The position numbers were made by a program, and so were the translations under genes. The notes beneath the pieces were generated by a model. It did no database searches. It had not been told where the DNA came from and worked only from the letters and a program-made list of their open reading frames with translations. A stretch of DNA of 64,000 nt from Clostridiales bacterium (GTDB lineage Bacteria > Bacillota > Clostridia > Saccharofermentanales > DTU023). Positions 9,180 to 18,172 of the stretch are shown here, one piece after another. Positions within the stretch are counted from its first letter, which is position 1. Every line of letters starts with the position of its first letter. The stretch is from NCBI GenBank assembly GCA_004556925.1, contig SFFI01000001.1:122781-186780 (forward strand), given 5' to 3'.

Positions 9180-11291
9180 CTAAAGGACTAACCCCCTTTC
9201 CAAGTGCGGATAGCGCTCACTTAGCGCGCAAGAGATTAAGTCTAACTCCTGGCTGCGCTCAGGCTCTGGCCACTGGTCAATCTGGTCAATCAGGGCATTA
9301 ACCTCGCGTAAGATCGTTTGGTCGTCATAAATATTGAGTAATTGAAAACTGGGCAAGCCATGCTGGCGCGTGCCCAAGAAATCACCAGGTCCCCGCATCT
9401 TAAGGTCCACCTCCGCCAGGGCAAAGCCATCCGTATGCTGTACCAGGGTCTGCAGCCTTTCTTGCGCTGTGTCTTGATCCGAATCCGAATGGAGGAAGCA
9501 ATAGGATTGTCGCTCGCCCCGGCCTACCCTACCCCGCAGCTGGTGAAGCTGGGCGAGGCCAAAACGTTCCGCACTTTTTACCAAGATGATACTGGCCTCT
9601 GGGTTATCGACGCCTACCTCAACCACCGTAGTAGAGACTAAGATATCTATTTTCTTGTCGACAAAAGCTTCCATGATGGTATCCTTCTCCTCCGCCTTGA
9701 GGCGGCCATGGAGAAGGGCCAGCCGGAAGTCTGGAAACACTCTTTCCGCAAGGTCTCGATAGGTCGTTTCTGCCGATTCCCAGTCTGTTTTTTCGGATTC
9801 TTCAATAAGTGGACAAATCACATAGGCTTGACCGCCGTTCTCTAGCTCTGCCCGCATGCGGGCATACACACGCGGTAGGTCTTGACTGCTTGCAATTTCT
9901 GTAATAACCTCTTGTCTTCCTGATGGCATATCTCGCATGATAGACATGTCCAAATCGTGAAAGAAGATCATGGCAAAGGACCTCGGAATGGGGGTTGCCG
10001 TCATGAGCAAGCGGTGAGGAACTTGACCACCAGTTTGCTTGAGGCTCCCCAAATTTGCTCTCTGCTTAACCCCAAAACGGTGCTGTTCATCCGTGATAGC
10101 CAGCACTAAATTTTGAAAGTGCAGGTCCTCCTGCAGTAAGGCGTGTGTACCAATTAAGAGACTCGTTTCGCCTGACTGACAGGCTTCTGCTAATGATCTT
10201 CGGTCTGCTGCCTTGGTCGAACCCAAGAGCAGGTTAACCTTCAAGCCTATGGACTGGAAGTAAGGTTGAAAAGTAGCATAGTGCTGTTCTGCTAGGATCG
10301 AAGTGGGCGCCATCAAGAGGCTTTGACCGCCGGCCAAGCCCACGTAGGCTGCCGCAAAAAGCGCCACCATGGTTTTACCTGATCCGACATCCCCTTGGAG
10401 CAGGCGATTCATGGGCTTTGATTGGCGCAGGTCACGCAAGACATCATTAATAGCCTCCACTTGAGACCGGGTTAGTTCAAATGGCAGGCTTTCCCGTAAA
10501 TCGCGCATGCCCGCTTTGATCCTGTCGCTGGTAACTAGAGCCGGAGCTTCCAGTTGGGTCAAGTCTTCCTGACCAAAAAATTGCATGGCAGCCCGCAAGA
10601 GAAACAACTCATCAAAAGCCAGCCGCTTTCGAGCTAGGGAGAGTTCATACGGGTTTTGAGGCTGGTGTATCTTATGTAGGGCATAGTCCAGGCTACTGAG
10701 GCCGTAGTCTTGGCGGGCCTGGGCAGGCAGAGGATCCGTAAAGCGTGAAGCGAGACCTTGGGCCAAGGCTTGGTCGACTGCCGCACGCAGGAGTTTTTGG
10801 GTGAGGCCTTGCTTCAGTGGATATATGGCCAGCATGCCTAGCTGGTCAGCTAAATCCGTACTGATAAAGGCCGGATTTATCGTGGTCTTGCGTGGTCCGG
10901 ATAGGTCAAGCTTGCCATGGAATATATAAGAGTCTCCCGGCTGGAATTTTTCACGCAGCCAGGGTTGGTTAAAATAAGTAGCCTGGACACTGGTCACGCC
11001 GTCCCAAAGGCGAAGGCGCAACCAGGAGAGCTTACCACGGCGCGAAAATTGCGGACGATTGGCTATCTCTGCCCTGAAGGTGTAAAGCCCCGGTTCCTGT
11101 ACTTCACTTAAAGGCGTGAGGGTGGACCAATCGTCATAGGACCGGGGAAAAAGCAAGAGCAGTTCCCGCTGGTTGCTTACTCCCATAGCCTCAAGGGCCT
11201 CGCGCCTTTTCGGCCCTAGGCCCCTTAGCTTGTTCAGATCCAGCTGAGGATCCACCGCTTGTTTATGAAGCTCAGACTTAGAAGCAGGCAT
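9180..11291 (-). CDS. recG: ATP-dependent DNA helicase RecG
   Basis: 703 residues. It unwinds branched DNA and remodels stalled forks. The N-terminal wedge/OB region (about 60-160) is followed by two RecA-like domains: Walker A is GDVGSGKT, the Walker B box is DEQH, and motif III is TATPIPR. The C-terminal QLHQLRGRVGRGERQSYC block is typical. The start ATG lies inside the 3' end of nth (14-bp overlap), suggesting translational coupling of two repair genes. Full length. Confidence 0.96.
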   Translation of the reverse strand: MPASKSELHKQAVDPQLDLNKLRGLGPKRREALEAMGVSNQRELLLLFPRSYDDWSTLTPLSEVQEPGLYTFRAEIANRPQFSRRGKLSWLRLRLWDGVTSVQATYFNQPWLREKFQPGDSYIFHGKLDLSGPRKTTINPAFISTDLADQLGMLAIYPLKQGLTQKLLRAAVDQALAQGLASRFTDPLPAQARQDYGLSSLDYALHKIHQPQNPYELSLARKRLAFDELFLLRAAMQFFGQEDLTQLEAPALVTSDRIKAGMRDLRESLPFELTRSQVEAINDVLRDLRQSKPMNRLLQGDVGSGKTMVALFAAAYVGLAGGQSLLMAPTSILAEQHYATFQPYFQSIGLKVNLLLGSTKAADRRSLAEACQSGETSLLIGTHALLQEDLHFQNLVLAITDEQHRFGVKQRANLGSLKQTGGQVPHRLLMTATPIPRSFAMIFFHDLDMSIMRDMPSGRQEVITEIASSQDLPRVYARMRAELENGGQAYVICPLIEESEKTDWESAETTYRDLAERVFPDFRLALLHGRLKAEEKDTIMEAFVDKKIDILVSTTVVEVGVDNPEASIILVKSAERFGLAQLHQLRGRVGRGERQSYCFLHSDSDQDTAQERLQTLVQHTDGFALAEVDLKMRGPGDFLGTRQHGLPSFQLLNIYDDQTILREVNALIDQIDQWPEPERSQELDLISCALSERYPHLERGLVL

Positions 11292-11979
11292 CCTCTGTCC
11301 CTTCGGCCCGGGCTTGGGCTATGTCTGAAGCCTGGGCTAGACCATACTGGCATAAATTTTCTAAAGGACAGAGACCGCACTGGCGACACCGGGCCTTGCA
11401 CTGGTTGCGCCCCAGCTCCACCATGTGGTGCCCCCAGACTACCCAATATTCAGGGGCAAGCACTTGACATAAATCTCGCTCGACTTTTAAGGGTTCTTTG
11501 GCCTTAGTGAAACCCAAAAGGCGGGCAATTCGTCCACAGTGGGTATCTACAACCAAGGCAGGAAAGCCAAAAATTTCACCCCGCACCAGGTTAGCTATTT
11601 TCTGACCCACCCCCGGCAGGCGCAGTAAGTCTTTGAGCTCAGAGGGGACCTTGCCTCCGTACTCAGCCAAGAGCATTTGGGCCGAACCTGAAATACCCTT
11701 GGCCTTGTTGCGATAAAGACCACAGGATTTGATCCAGTCTTCAATGTCCTCTTGGCTGGCCTCCGCATAACAGCTGAGATCTGGCCAGGCAGTAAAGAGC
11801 GGCCGGGTCACCTTGTTGACCCTTTCATCTGTACACTGAGCAGCCAAAATAGCAGCAAATAGGAGTTGCCAATCTGTCTCATAGTCCAGAGTACATCGGG
11901 CATCTGGCTGGGCTTGGATCAAACTGTTGATGACAGCTTGGGCACGGGCCTTTTGTTGGGTTAGACTTTCACGGGCCAT
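11278..11979 (-). CDS. nth: Endonuclease III (DNA glycosylase/AP lyase)
   Basis: 233 residues. It removes oxidised pyrimidines. The helix-hairpin-helix is LPGVGQKIANLV with the catalytic Lys, and the catalytic Asp is in VVDTHCGR. Four Cys in the spacing C-x6-C-x2-C-x5-C near the C-terminus bind a [4Fe-4S] cluster. AGGAG precedes the ATG. The gene starts immediately after the nrdR stop and overlaps recG. The C-terminal tail after the cluster is about 25 residues longer than in E. coli Nth. Confidence 0.95.
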   Translation of the reverse strand: MARESLTQQKARAQAVINSLIQAQPDARCTLDYETDWQLLFAAILAAQCTDERVNKVTRPLFTAWPDLSCYAEASQEDIEDWIKSCGLYRNKAKGISGSAQMLLAEYGGKVPSELKDLLRLPGVGQKIANLVRGEIFGFPALVVDTHCGRIARLLGFTKAKEPLKVERDLCQVLAPEYWVVWGHHMVELGRNQCKARCRQCGLCPLENLCQYGLAQASDIAQARAEGTEDACF

Positions 11980-12537
11980 TTATCGCTCCTGACCCTTAGG
12001 GGAACACATAGGAGAAGGCGTCTCGCTTTCTGTAGGGTCCTGGTCCAGCAAATCCTCTTGGTGGGCAACTGAAGGATCTTGGTCTAAGCTCCCTTGTAAA
12101 TTGGCCAGTTCCTGGAGAAAACTATCCACATCATCAAAGTCTCGGTAAACCGAGGCAAAACGCACATAGGCTACCGCATCCACCTTGCGGAGACTTGCCA
12201 GTACCCACTCCCCAATATCCTGAGAGCTAATTTCTCTCCTAAAACCAGCAGCAGCGACATTTTCCACACCATTAATGATGGCTTCGATCTGGGATCTGCT
12301 GACCGGACGTTTGGCGCAAGATTTCATAATACTTTGCATCAATTTTTCTCGGTCAAAAGCCTGCCGGCTACCATCCTTTTTCACCACCATCAAGGGCATT
12401 TCTTCCAACTTCTCATAAGTCGTAAAACGGCGGCCACAATCGAGGCACTCCCGTCTTCTTCTCACCACTGTATCATCTTCAGTAGACCGGGTATCTGTGA
12501 CCTTATCTTTGCTGCTACCACAAAAAGGACATTTCAT
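11980..12537 (-). CDS. nrdR: Transcriptional repressor NrdR
   Basis: 185 residues from the ATG at 12537, which has GGAG seven bases upstream; the TTG six bases earlier is too close to that site. The N-terminal zinc ribbon (CPFC ... CLDC) is followed by an ATP-cone domain (VVKKDGSRQAFDREKLM). NrdR senses dATP/ATP and represses ribonucleotide reductase genes. The last ~35 residues after the ATP cone are acidic, Gln/Asp/Ser-rich and longer than usual (family about 150-155). It is encoded directly after ftsZ and its terminator. Confidence 0.94.
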   Translation of the reverse strand: MKCPFCGSSKDKVTDTRSTEDDTVVRRRRECLDCGRRFTTYEKLEEMPLMVVKKDGSRQAFDREKLMQSIMKSCAKRPVSRSQIEAIINGVENVAAAGFRREISSQDIGEWVLASLRKVDAVAYVRFASVYRDFDDVDSFLQELANLQGSLDQDPSVAHQEDLLDQDPTESETPSPMCSPKGQER

Positions 12538-12555
12538 AGGCAACTCCTTTGTAGA

Positions 12556-12586
12556 AAAGGCCGGGCATGTATGACACCCGGCCTTT
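12556..12586 (-). terminator. Intrinsic terminator after ftsZ
   Basis: Perfect 10-bp inverted repeat (AAAGGCCGGG/CCCGGCCTTT) with an 11-nt loop, followed on the minus strand by TTTTCT. It lies between the ftsZ stop and nrdR. Because it leaves nrdR without an obvious own promoter, partial read-through is likely. Confidence 0.7.
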
Positions 12587-12628
12587 ATTGCTTATTTGCA
12601 TAAAAAATTCAGTCTAAGCGCTTCCGGG

Positions 12629-14041
12629 CTAGACATCAAAGTCCTCATCATTGTCCTGCATAAACCAGGGCAAAATGCGGCCGGAATTTTTCTTGTTACT
12701 AGGCTTTTTCTCCTGGCCATGGGAATTCAGGTCTTCGAGATTCTCCGTCCGAGTGTCAGCGGAAATCCGAGAGTGGTCGGAAACCTTCTGAATGAGGTCG
12801 GCCATATCCTGGTCTTGCTGACGACTGGAATTACTGGGTCGGCGATTATTTTGGAACCAGGCAGGCTGTGTGTTTGGCTGGTCAGACCGGTCGCGCTTAC
12901 TCGATGCCCCAGAATCAAGGCTGAAAGAGGGAGAGCTGGTTTGTGGAGTCCGGTTGCTGCTGGAATTTTGTTGCAGCAAATTGGGGAAACCATCATCAAA
13001 GGAGGACAAACCCGGACGCTCGTTCCGGCGGTCGCGAGACCGGTTATAGCTAGCGGATTGACGGGGACGCCCAGATTCTTGATCAAATCCAGAAGCAATC
13101 ACCGTAATCATCAGTTCGTCCTGCATATTATCATCAATGACTGCACCAAAGATAATATCTGCATCTGGCGAGACAGCATCCCGCACCACAGAAGCAGCCT
13201 CATCAATTTCCCGAATCTTCAAGTCGTGGCCACCGGTAAAGTTAATGATCACGCCCCGGGCACCATCAATCGTCGTATCAAGGAGAGGTGAGTTAATGGC
13301 TTGACGGATAGCCGTAGCTGCCCGAGATTCACCAGAAGCCTGGCCAATACCCATGTGGCAGATACCCGCATTGGTCATGACCCGCCTGACGTCTGCCAGG
13401 TCGAGGTTGATCAAGCCAGGTACAGCAACCAGGTCAGAAATGGAGCTGACGCCATAGCGCAAGACTTGGTCGGCCATGCCGAAGGCCTCATCTACAGAGG
13501 TATCGTCTGAGGCAATTTCCAACAACTTATCATTAGGTACGATCACCAAAGAGTCTACAAACTGTTCTAGCTCGCGGATACCCCGTTCTGCATTTTGCAT
13601 GCGGCGGGCACCTTCAAAGCGGAAGGGCTTGGTCACTACACCTACGGTGAGAATACCAAGCTTGCGTGCAATCTGGGCCACAACAGGTGCCGCGCCAGTA
13701 CCTGTACCGCCGCCCATACCCGCAGTAATAAAGAGCATGTCCGTTCCTTCGATGGCCTGCTCAATCTCTTCAGCAGATTCTTCAGCCGCTTTTTGGCCAA
13801 TTTCCGGGTTTGCGCCAGCGCCAAGCCCTCTGGTAACTTTTTCGCCGATTTGGATGCGCAACTGAGCCTTGGATCTTTGGAGGATCTGGTTGTCTGTGTT
13901 AACCACAATAAACTCAATCCCCTGTACAGCGCTTTCAATCATGCGGTCGACTGCATTTCCGCCACCACCGCCTACGCCAATGACCTTGATCGTTGCAAAA
14001 TGTTCTTCATCCATACCAAATCCCATCTGATAATCAATCAA
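12629..14041 (-). CDS. ftsZ: Cell division GTPase FtsZ
   Basis: 470 residues from a TTG at 14041. I choose the TTG because AAAGGAG lies eight bases upstream of it, while the first ATG (14026) is more than 20 bases from that site. It forms the Z ring. The N-terminal VIGVGGGGGNAVDRM loop, the tubulin signature GMGGGTGTGAAP and the synergy-loop region (VSPDADIIFGAVIDD) are present. A ~120-residue Ser/Asn/Gln/Arg-rich linker follows the globular part. The conserved C-terminal peptide appears in divergent form as ILPWFMQ, followed by an acidic tail. It has its own intergenic promoter region and a terminator, so it may be transcribed apart from ftsQ. Confidence 0.95.
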   Translation of the reverse strand: MIDYQMGFGMDEEHFATIKVIGVGGGGGNAVDRMIESAVQGIEFIVVNTDNQILQRSKAQLRIQIGEKVTRGLGAGANPEIGQKAAEESAEEIEQAIEGTDMLFITAGMGGGTGTGAAPVVAQIARKLGILTVGVVTKPFRFEGARRMQNAERGIRELEQFVDSLVIVPNDKLLEIASDDTSVDEAFGMADQVLRYGVSSISDLVAVPGLINLDLADVRRVMTNAGICHMGIGQASGESRAATAIRQAINSPLLDTTIDGARGVIINFTGGHDLKIREIDEAASVVRDAVSPDADIIFGAVIDDNMQDELMITVIASGFDQESGRPRQSASYNRSRDRRNERPGLSSFDDGFPNLLQQNSSSNRTPQTSSPSFSLDSGASSKRDRSDQPNTQPAWFQNNRRPSNSSRQQDQDMADLIQKVSDHSRISADTRTENLEDLNSHGQEKKPSNKKNSGRILPWFMQDNDEDFDV

Positions 14042-14174
14042 AAGAACAGCTCCTTTCCAGCGATTAACCCCGTGTAGCGTCCTCGCAGGTACTTGTCATA
14101 ACAAGTTTACAAGATAAATGCTCTGTAAAGTCTAATCGCCCTAATAGACTTCATAATTGTAAAATACTTCTCAT

Positions 14175-14203
14175 ATTCTACACGACTTAAATTGCTATAA
14201 CAA
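14175..14203 (-). promoter_or_regulatory. Candidate sigma-A promoter for ftsZ
   Basis: On the minus strand TTGTTA and TAGAAT are separated by 17 bases, about 135 bp upstream of the ftsZ TTG. The 307-bp space between ftsQ and ftsZ (14042-14348) holds no gene. Besides this site it contains two copies of a CAAGTTTACAAG motif (near 14102 and 14303) whose meaning is unknown. Confidence 0.45.
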
Positions 14204-14348
14204 GCTTGTTTGTTAAGTTTTGTTTGCAGTAACTACCACTTGGGAAGAAAAGCAAGACATCATGACTGGTATCTTGCAATCTCATCTCATGGAGGTCATG
14301 GCAAGTTTACAAGTGTGTTACAAGCCTAGCGTTCAGTCCCTAATCCCA

Positions 14349-15632
14349 CTAGCCCGCATCCGGATAGGCTTCTTCTACCTCATAGTCTGGTTCAAGGACT
14401 TCTTCTACCGGAGCCTCATCCTCCGCGACCCAGTAATCTTCTTGGGGGACAAAAATATCATCTTGCCAAATATAGTCCTGGCCACTCGCTTCTTCCTCAC
14501 CCTGGGCATTGAGCTTGTAGGGGCGGAAGACCAACTGGCTACCATATATATCTAGGTTCCCGGGGAGCTTATCCTGTAGGACCTTAGAATCTAAGACTCT
14601 TTTCAACCACAAGAAATCCTCTTTTAACGCCTGGGTGCTAGAGCAGGTAACCCGGAGCGGGTCTGTACTGCCTTCTGGCTGGAAAGTTAAAAGAATCCGC
14701 TGATAACCGGATGAACGAATTTCTTTGGTCTGGGGCAGGAGCAAGGTACCACCGGGTCTTTCAAAGTCTGCTTCGACCAGGGCCGCCATAACTGCGACAC
14801 AAGACTTTAAGGCTTCATCCGCATTGGTTTTAATGGGCTCCCCTACCCGCATCTGCACTGGTTCTATTCCCCTTATGGCCGGTAGTCCCTGCGGCAGGTC
14901 TTGGTAAGAACCCGTAACGACTCCAAAACGGTCTACCGTCACATAGGTGTCGTTGACATCTAGAAAGGCCAGGGGAATACGTTCCTCGGCTTCAAAATAG
15001 AGAGTAGAGGGGAATTTATAATAGACACTCAAGGAGCGAAGCTCTGGGAAAGCCTGAAGGATATTGGCCTCTGCCCCCTCATAGCGTCCCGTAAGCAGGG
15101 CGTGCATAGATCCGCCGTAGGAACGGAGAAAGTGCTGACCCATATGAAGTCCTGAAGCCTCCAAGAGTTCCTCCCGGGTGTGCAAAAAAAGGTCGTTGCT
15201 GTCGAGTCTTTGAAAACGGAAAACAGGAGCCAGGGCAAAAATGATCAGGAGGGCCACAAAAGCGGTAGCGGTAACCAGCTTGGTCAGGTTGGCTTGCGAT
15301 AGAAAATTTTGCCAAGCGGGGGAAGTTTGGTTTTTATTTGCGGCCCCAGCCTGGCTGGCCAGCCAGGCTGGCTTACCATCTTGATGAGGGGCATGAGGAG
15401 TTGGCTTCACTTCTTCCGGAGGCCCAGGCTTTTTCTCGTGAGGAGGGGCCTGGACAGGCCTGATCTTGGGTTTGGCTTCTGTACTCGCCTTCAGGGCCTG
15501 ACTGGTTTCAGGAGCCGGCACTTTTTTCGTTGCTACGGCCTGAGGAGCTTCCCGTAGGATGGGGGGCCGGACTTGGGGCGGCGTTCGAGGGGAAGACATC
15601 TGAGGAGGGCGGGGCGCTTTAGGGTTAGCCAT
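14349..15632 (-). CDS. ftsQ: Cell division protein FtsQ/DivIB
   Basis: 427 residues. A long cytoplasmic N-terminus (about 1-130) is rich in Pro, Lys and Ala. One membrane helix (about 133-155, ATAFVALLIIFALAPVF) is followed by a POTRA domain and the FtsQ beta domain (FPSTLYFEAEERIPLAFL, VDRFGVV). FtsQ/DivIB links FtsL and FtsB/DivIC in the divisome. Start ATG with AGGGAGGA upstream inside the end of murG. Last gene before the intergenic ftsZ promoter region. The C-terminus has an acidic tail. Confidence 0.88.
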   Translation of the reverse strand: MANPKAPRPPQMSSPRTPPQVRPPILREAPQAVATKKVPAPETSQALKASTEAKPKIRPVQAPPHEKKPGPPEEVKPTPHAPHQDGKPAWLASQAGAANKNQTSPAWQNFLSQANLTKLVTATAFVALLIIFALAPVFRFQRLDSNDLFLHTREELLEASGLHMGQHFLRSYGGSMHALLTGRYEGAEANILQAFPELRSLSVYYKFPSTLYFEAEERIPLAFLDVNDTYVTVDRFGVVTGSYQDLPQGLPAIRGIEPVQMRVGEPIKTNADEALKSCVAVMAALVEADFERPGGTLLLPQTKEIRSSGYQRILLTFQPEGSTDPLRVTCSSTQALKEDFLWLKRVLDSKVLQDKLPGNLDIYGSQLVFRPYKLNAQGEEEASGQDYIWQDDIFVPQEDYWVAEDEAPVEEVLEPDYEVEEAYPDAG

Positions 15633-15636
15633 CTTG

Positions 15637-16767
15637 TTAGTCCTCCCTTGTCGCCTGGAACATCAAGCCCGCAAGACTCTCAGCCGCATGAGGCTTGGCC
15701 AAGGAACCCGCCGCCTGCGACATGGCTTGTAATCTCCCTTTGTCGGCTAAAAGTTCCTGAAGGATTGCGAGCAAACGGCGAGAATCAAGCTGGTCGTCTT
15801 TAACTAAGACCGAAGCGCCGCGGTCCAGGAAAACCTGGGCATTAGCCGTTTGGTGGTCTTCTGCCGCCTGGGGAAAGGGGACTAAAATGGATGCTTTAGC
15901 AGAAGCTGCAGATTCTGAAAGGAATCCCGCGGAAGACCTGCCTATCAGAAGGTCCGCAGCAGGTAGCCAGATTTTGGTATCCAGGTATGAGGTATAGCGG
16001 ATATGCGGATCTGGAGAATCCTGGGATTTCAGAAAACGATAATTCACCTTGCCCGTAGACAGGACCAGGAGAAAATTCGGATGGGCCTGAAGGAAGTCGG
16101 GCCAATTTTTTTCCCTAACCAGACCCTCTACCGCAAGATTAAGCGAGCGCGCACCCAGGCTTCCCCCTACCGCAACCACGAGTTCGCAATCTTCCTTTAT
16201 CTGCAGTTGGGCTCTCACCGCTTCTCTCCTATTCAGGAAAAAGTCTGGATGGATGGGGTTGCCTGTCAGCACAAAAGAACCGGACAAGTTTTCAGGAAAG
16301 AATTTTTCACTGCCGGGGAAAGTGAGGCAGATAGCCTGACAGTAACGGGATAGAGAGCGGTTAGCCCGCCCGGGATAGGCGTTTTGTTCATGCATAAAAG
16401 AAGGAATACCCTCTTTATGCGCAGCCATTAACAGGGGAAAAGAAACGAAGCCTCCTGTTCCTAAGACTGCCTTTACAGGCTTCTGTTTGAGGAGTGCACG
16501 TGCCTGACGGTAGCCCTGGTAATTTTGCAGGAAAAATTTTGGGTAGGCGCACTTTTTCTGAGGAATGGCGGCACACTTAATTTCCGTCTGGTCAAATCCA
16601 GCCTGAGCCACCAGGTCCTTCTCCAAACCATCAGGACTCACAAAAAAGAGAATTTCTGCTTGGGGATCCAAGTACCGCAAAGCCGCAGCCACGCTCAAAG
16701 CCGGATTAATATGTCCAGCCGTGCCACCGCCCGCAAAAATGTAAGTGCGATTCACAGAAGTTGCCAC
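15637..16767 (-). CDS. murG: UDP-GlcNAc:lipid I N-acetylglucosaminyltransferase MurG
   Basis: 376 residues from a GTG at 16767, five bases after the ftsW stop; a longer frame beginning at 16833 would overlap ftsW by 62 bp and put the Rossmann motif too far from the N-terminus. It converts lipid I to lipid II at the inner membrane face. The GGGTAGHINPAL loop near residue 10, HEQNAYPGRANR and the GGSLGARSLN phosphate loop are family hallmarks, as is RSSAGFLSESAA for UDP-sugar binding. Order ftsW-murG-ftsQ is typical of the dcw cluster. Confidence 0.94.
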   Translation of the reverse strand: MATSVNRTYIFAGGGTAGHINPALSVAAALRYLDPQAEILFFVSPDGLEKDLVAQAGFDQTEIKCAAIPQKKCAYPKFFLQNYQGYRQARALLKQKPVKAVLGTGGFVSFPLLMAAHKEGIPSFMHEQNAYPGRANRSLSRYCQAICLTFPGSEKFFPENLSGSFVLTGNPIHPDFFLNRREAVRAQLQIKEDCELVVAVGGSLGARSLNLAVEGLVREKNWPDFLQAHPNFLLVLSTGKVNYRFLKSQDSPDPHIRYTSYLDTKIWLPAADLLIGRSSAGFLSESAASAKASILVPFPQAAEDHQTANAQVFLDRGASVLVKDDQLDSRRLLAILQELLADKGRLQAMSQAAGSLAKPHAAESLAGLMFQATRED

Positions 16768-16771
16768 AGGC

Positions 16772-18160
16772 CTACCCTTGAGTCTGAGGCCGGCTATATG
16801 ACTTACGGTAGTCATTTTCGAGCCGGATGACATTCAACAATTCAGGATCTGCCCTCTGCCCGGTTTTTGATACGGACAAGATAAAACCCACAGCCAGCAT
16901 CATAAAGACATGCGCCGTACCGCCATAGGAAAAGAAAGGCAAGGAGACCCCCGTCGTGGGTATCACCTCACTAGCCACTGCAATATTGAGCAGGGCCTGG
17001 ATCGTGATTAGCAAGGTAGAGCCAAAAGCCATCATGGCCGAATATTTGTTAACTGCGTTGAGACTGATGCGGGTTCCGAATATAAAGAAAAGCACAAATA
17101 GGAACAGCACAAAGAGTGTGCCCAGGTAGCCTAGCTCTTCCCCTATGGAGGGCAGGATGAAGTCGTTATACACCATGGGCAGGAAGCCTGATTTTTGTCT
17201 ACCCATACCCAGACCCTTGCCTGTCAGGCCCCCGGATCCCAGGGCATATCTCGCCTGCTGGATCTGGTGGATAGAGTCCGCTGAGGCAGCATCAGGATTA
17301 TTGAAGGTGCTCAGGCGGGAGAAAACGTGGGCAAAACGTTCACTGATAAAGACCATGAATGATTCACCCTCGTGTAAAAGCGGATAGATGAGCATGATGA
17401 GTAAAATACCGACCAGAAGGATAGGGAGGAGCTGCATCAGGCCGCGCAACCAAATCCGACCGGGTATTTTAGCCATGAAAAAGAGTGTGACCACCAGAGA
17501 GCCTACAATAAGTGCACCAGAAAGGTGGGGTTGAATAAAAATCAAGATGAGCCAAATCCCCATGGCCAGAGCAGGAAAGGTGATGTAGAGAAAAGCATCC
17601 GCCTTCAGCTGCTTTTTCTCATCCTCCGGATGGTGGAATAGAGGGATTTTGCGCAGAGCCGGCACAGCGGGAAAATAGGTAGCCAGGCAGAAAATCGCCC
17701 CAACTTTACACATTTCCGAGGGTTGAAACTGTATGCCAAAGATGTCCAACCAGCGCACTGCCCCGTAGTCTCCTTGTACACCGGCTAGCAAAACCGCTAA
17801 GAGCGACAGGGTGCAGACTCCGTACACAAGAATAGTCATGAAAAACCGATTGAAGAAGCGGATAGGAATACGCAGTAAAATAAAGAGCATGGCTCCGCCT
17901 AAGGCTGTAAAGAACAGCTGCCTGCGTACATAGTAAAGGGGATCGCCTTGGTCCGCATAGGCTGAGCTTAGGGAAGCAGAAAAGAGCATAATCAAGCCGA
18001 AGCATAAAATGATTAAAAAAACAAACAACAGGGGCAGGTCAATGCGGCCATAGGTATCAATATCCTTGGCAATCTGACTGTTGCTTTTAATGCGGGCGGC
18101 TTGCGCTTTCTCTTGCTCAGCCTTGAGCTTACGTGCTTTGTTGAGGTCACTGACTGCCAT
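16772..18160 (-). CDS. ftsW: SEDS peptidoglycan glycosyltransferase FtsW/SpoVE
   Basis: 462 residues with about ten membrane helices. It polymerises lipid II at the septum together with a class B PBP. SEDS landmarks are visible: the LFFTALGGAMLF region, GLTGKGLGMGRQKSGFLPMVYNDFI with the conserved essential loop, and the C-terminal GVSLPFFSYGGTAH motif. A ~30-residue Lys/Ala-rich cytoplasmic N-terminus precedes the first helix. AGGAG before the ATG. It sits between mraY and murG and has the partner PBP two genes further upstream. Confidence 0.93.
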   Translation of the reverse strand: MAVSDLNKARKLKAEQEKAQAARIKSNSQIAKDIDTYGRIDLPLLFVFLIILCFGLIMLFSASLSSAYADQGDPLYYVRRQLFFTALGGAMLFILLRIPIRFFNRFFMTILVYGVCTLSLLAVLLAGVQGDYGAVRWLDIFGIQFQPSEMCKVGAIFCLATYFPAVPALRKIPLFHHPEDEKKQLKADAFLYITFPALAMGIWLILIFIQPHLSGALIVGSLVVTLFFMAKIPGRIWLRGLMQLLPILLVGILLIMLIYPLLHEGESFMVFISERFAHVFSRLSTFNNPDAASADSIHQIQQARYALGSGGLTGKGLGMGRQKSGFLPMVYNDFILPSIGEELGYLGTLFVLFLFVLFFIFGTRISLNAVNKYSAMMAFGSTLLITIQALLNIAVASEVIPTTGVSLPFFSYGGTAHVFMMLAVGFILSVSKTGQRADPELLNVIRLENDYRKSYSRPQTQG

Positions 18161-18172
18161 GCCAAACTCCTG

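Noticed and set aside
12596..13291. Plus-strand ORF opposite ftsZ
   Set aside because: Antisense of the ftsZ C-terminal region with no ribosome binding site or recognisable domain.
16768..16833. MurG start at 16833
   Set aside because: It would overlap ftsW by 62 bp and place the glycine-rich loop over 30 residues from the N-terminus; the GTG at 16767 follows the ftsW stop.
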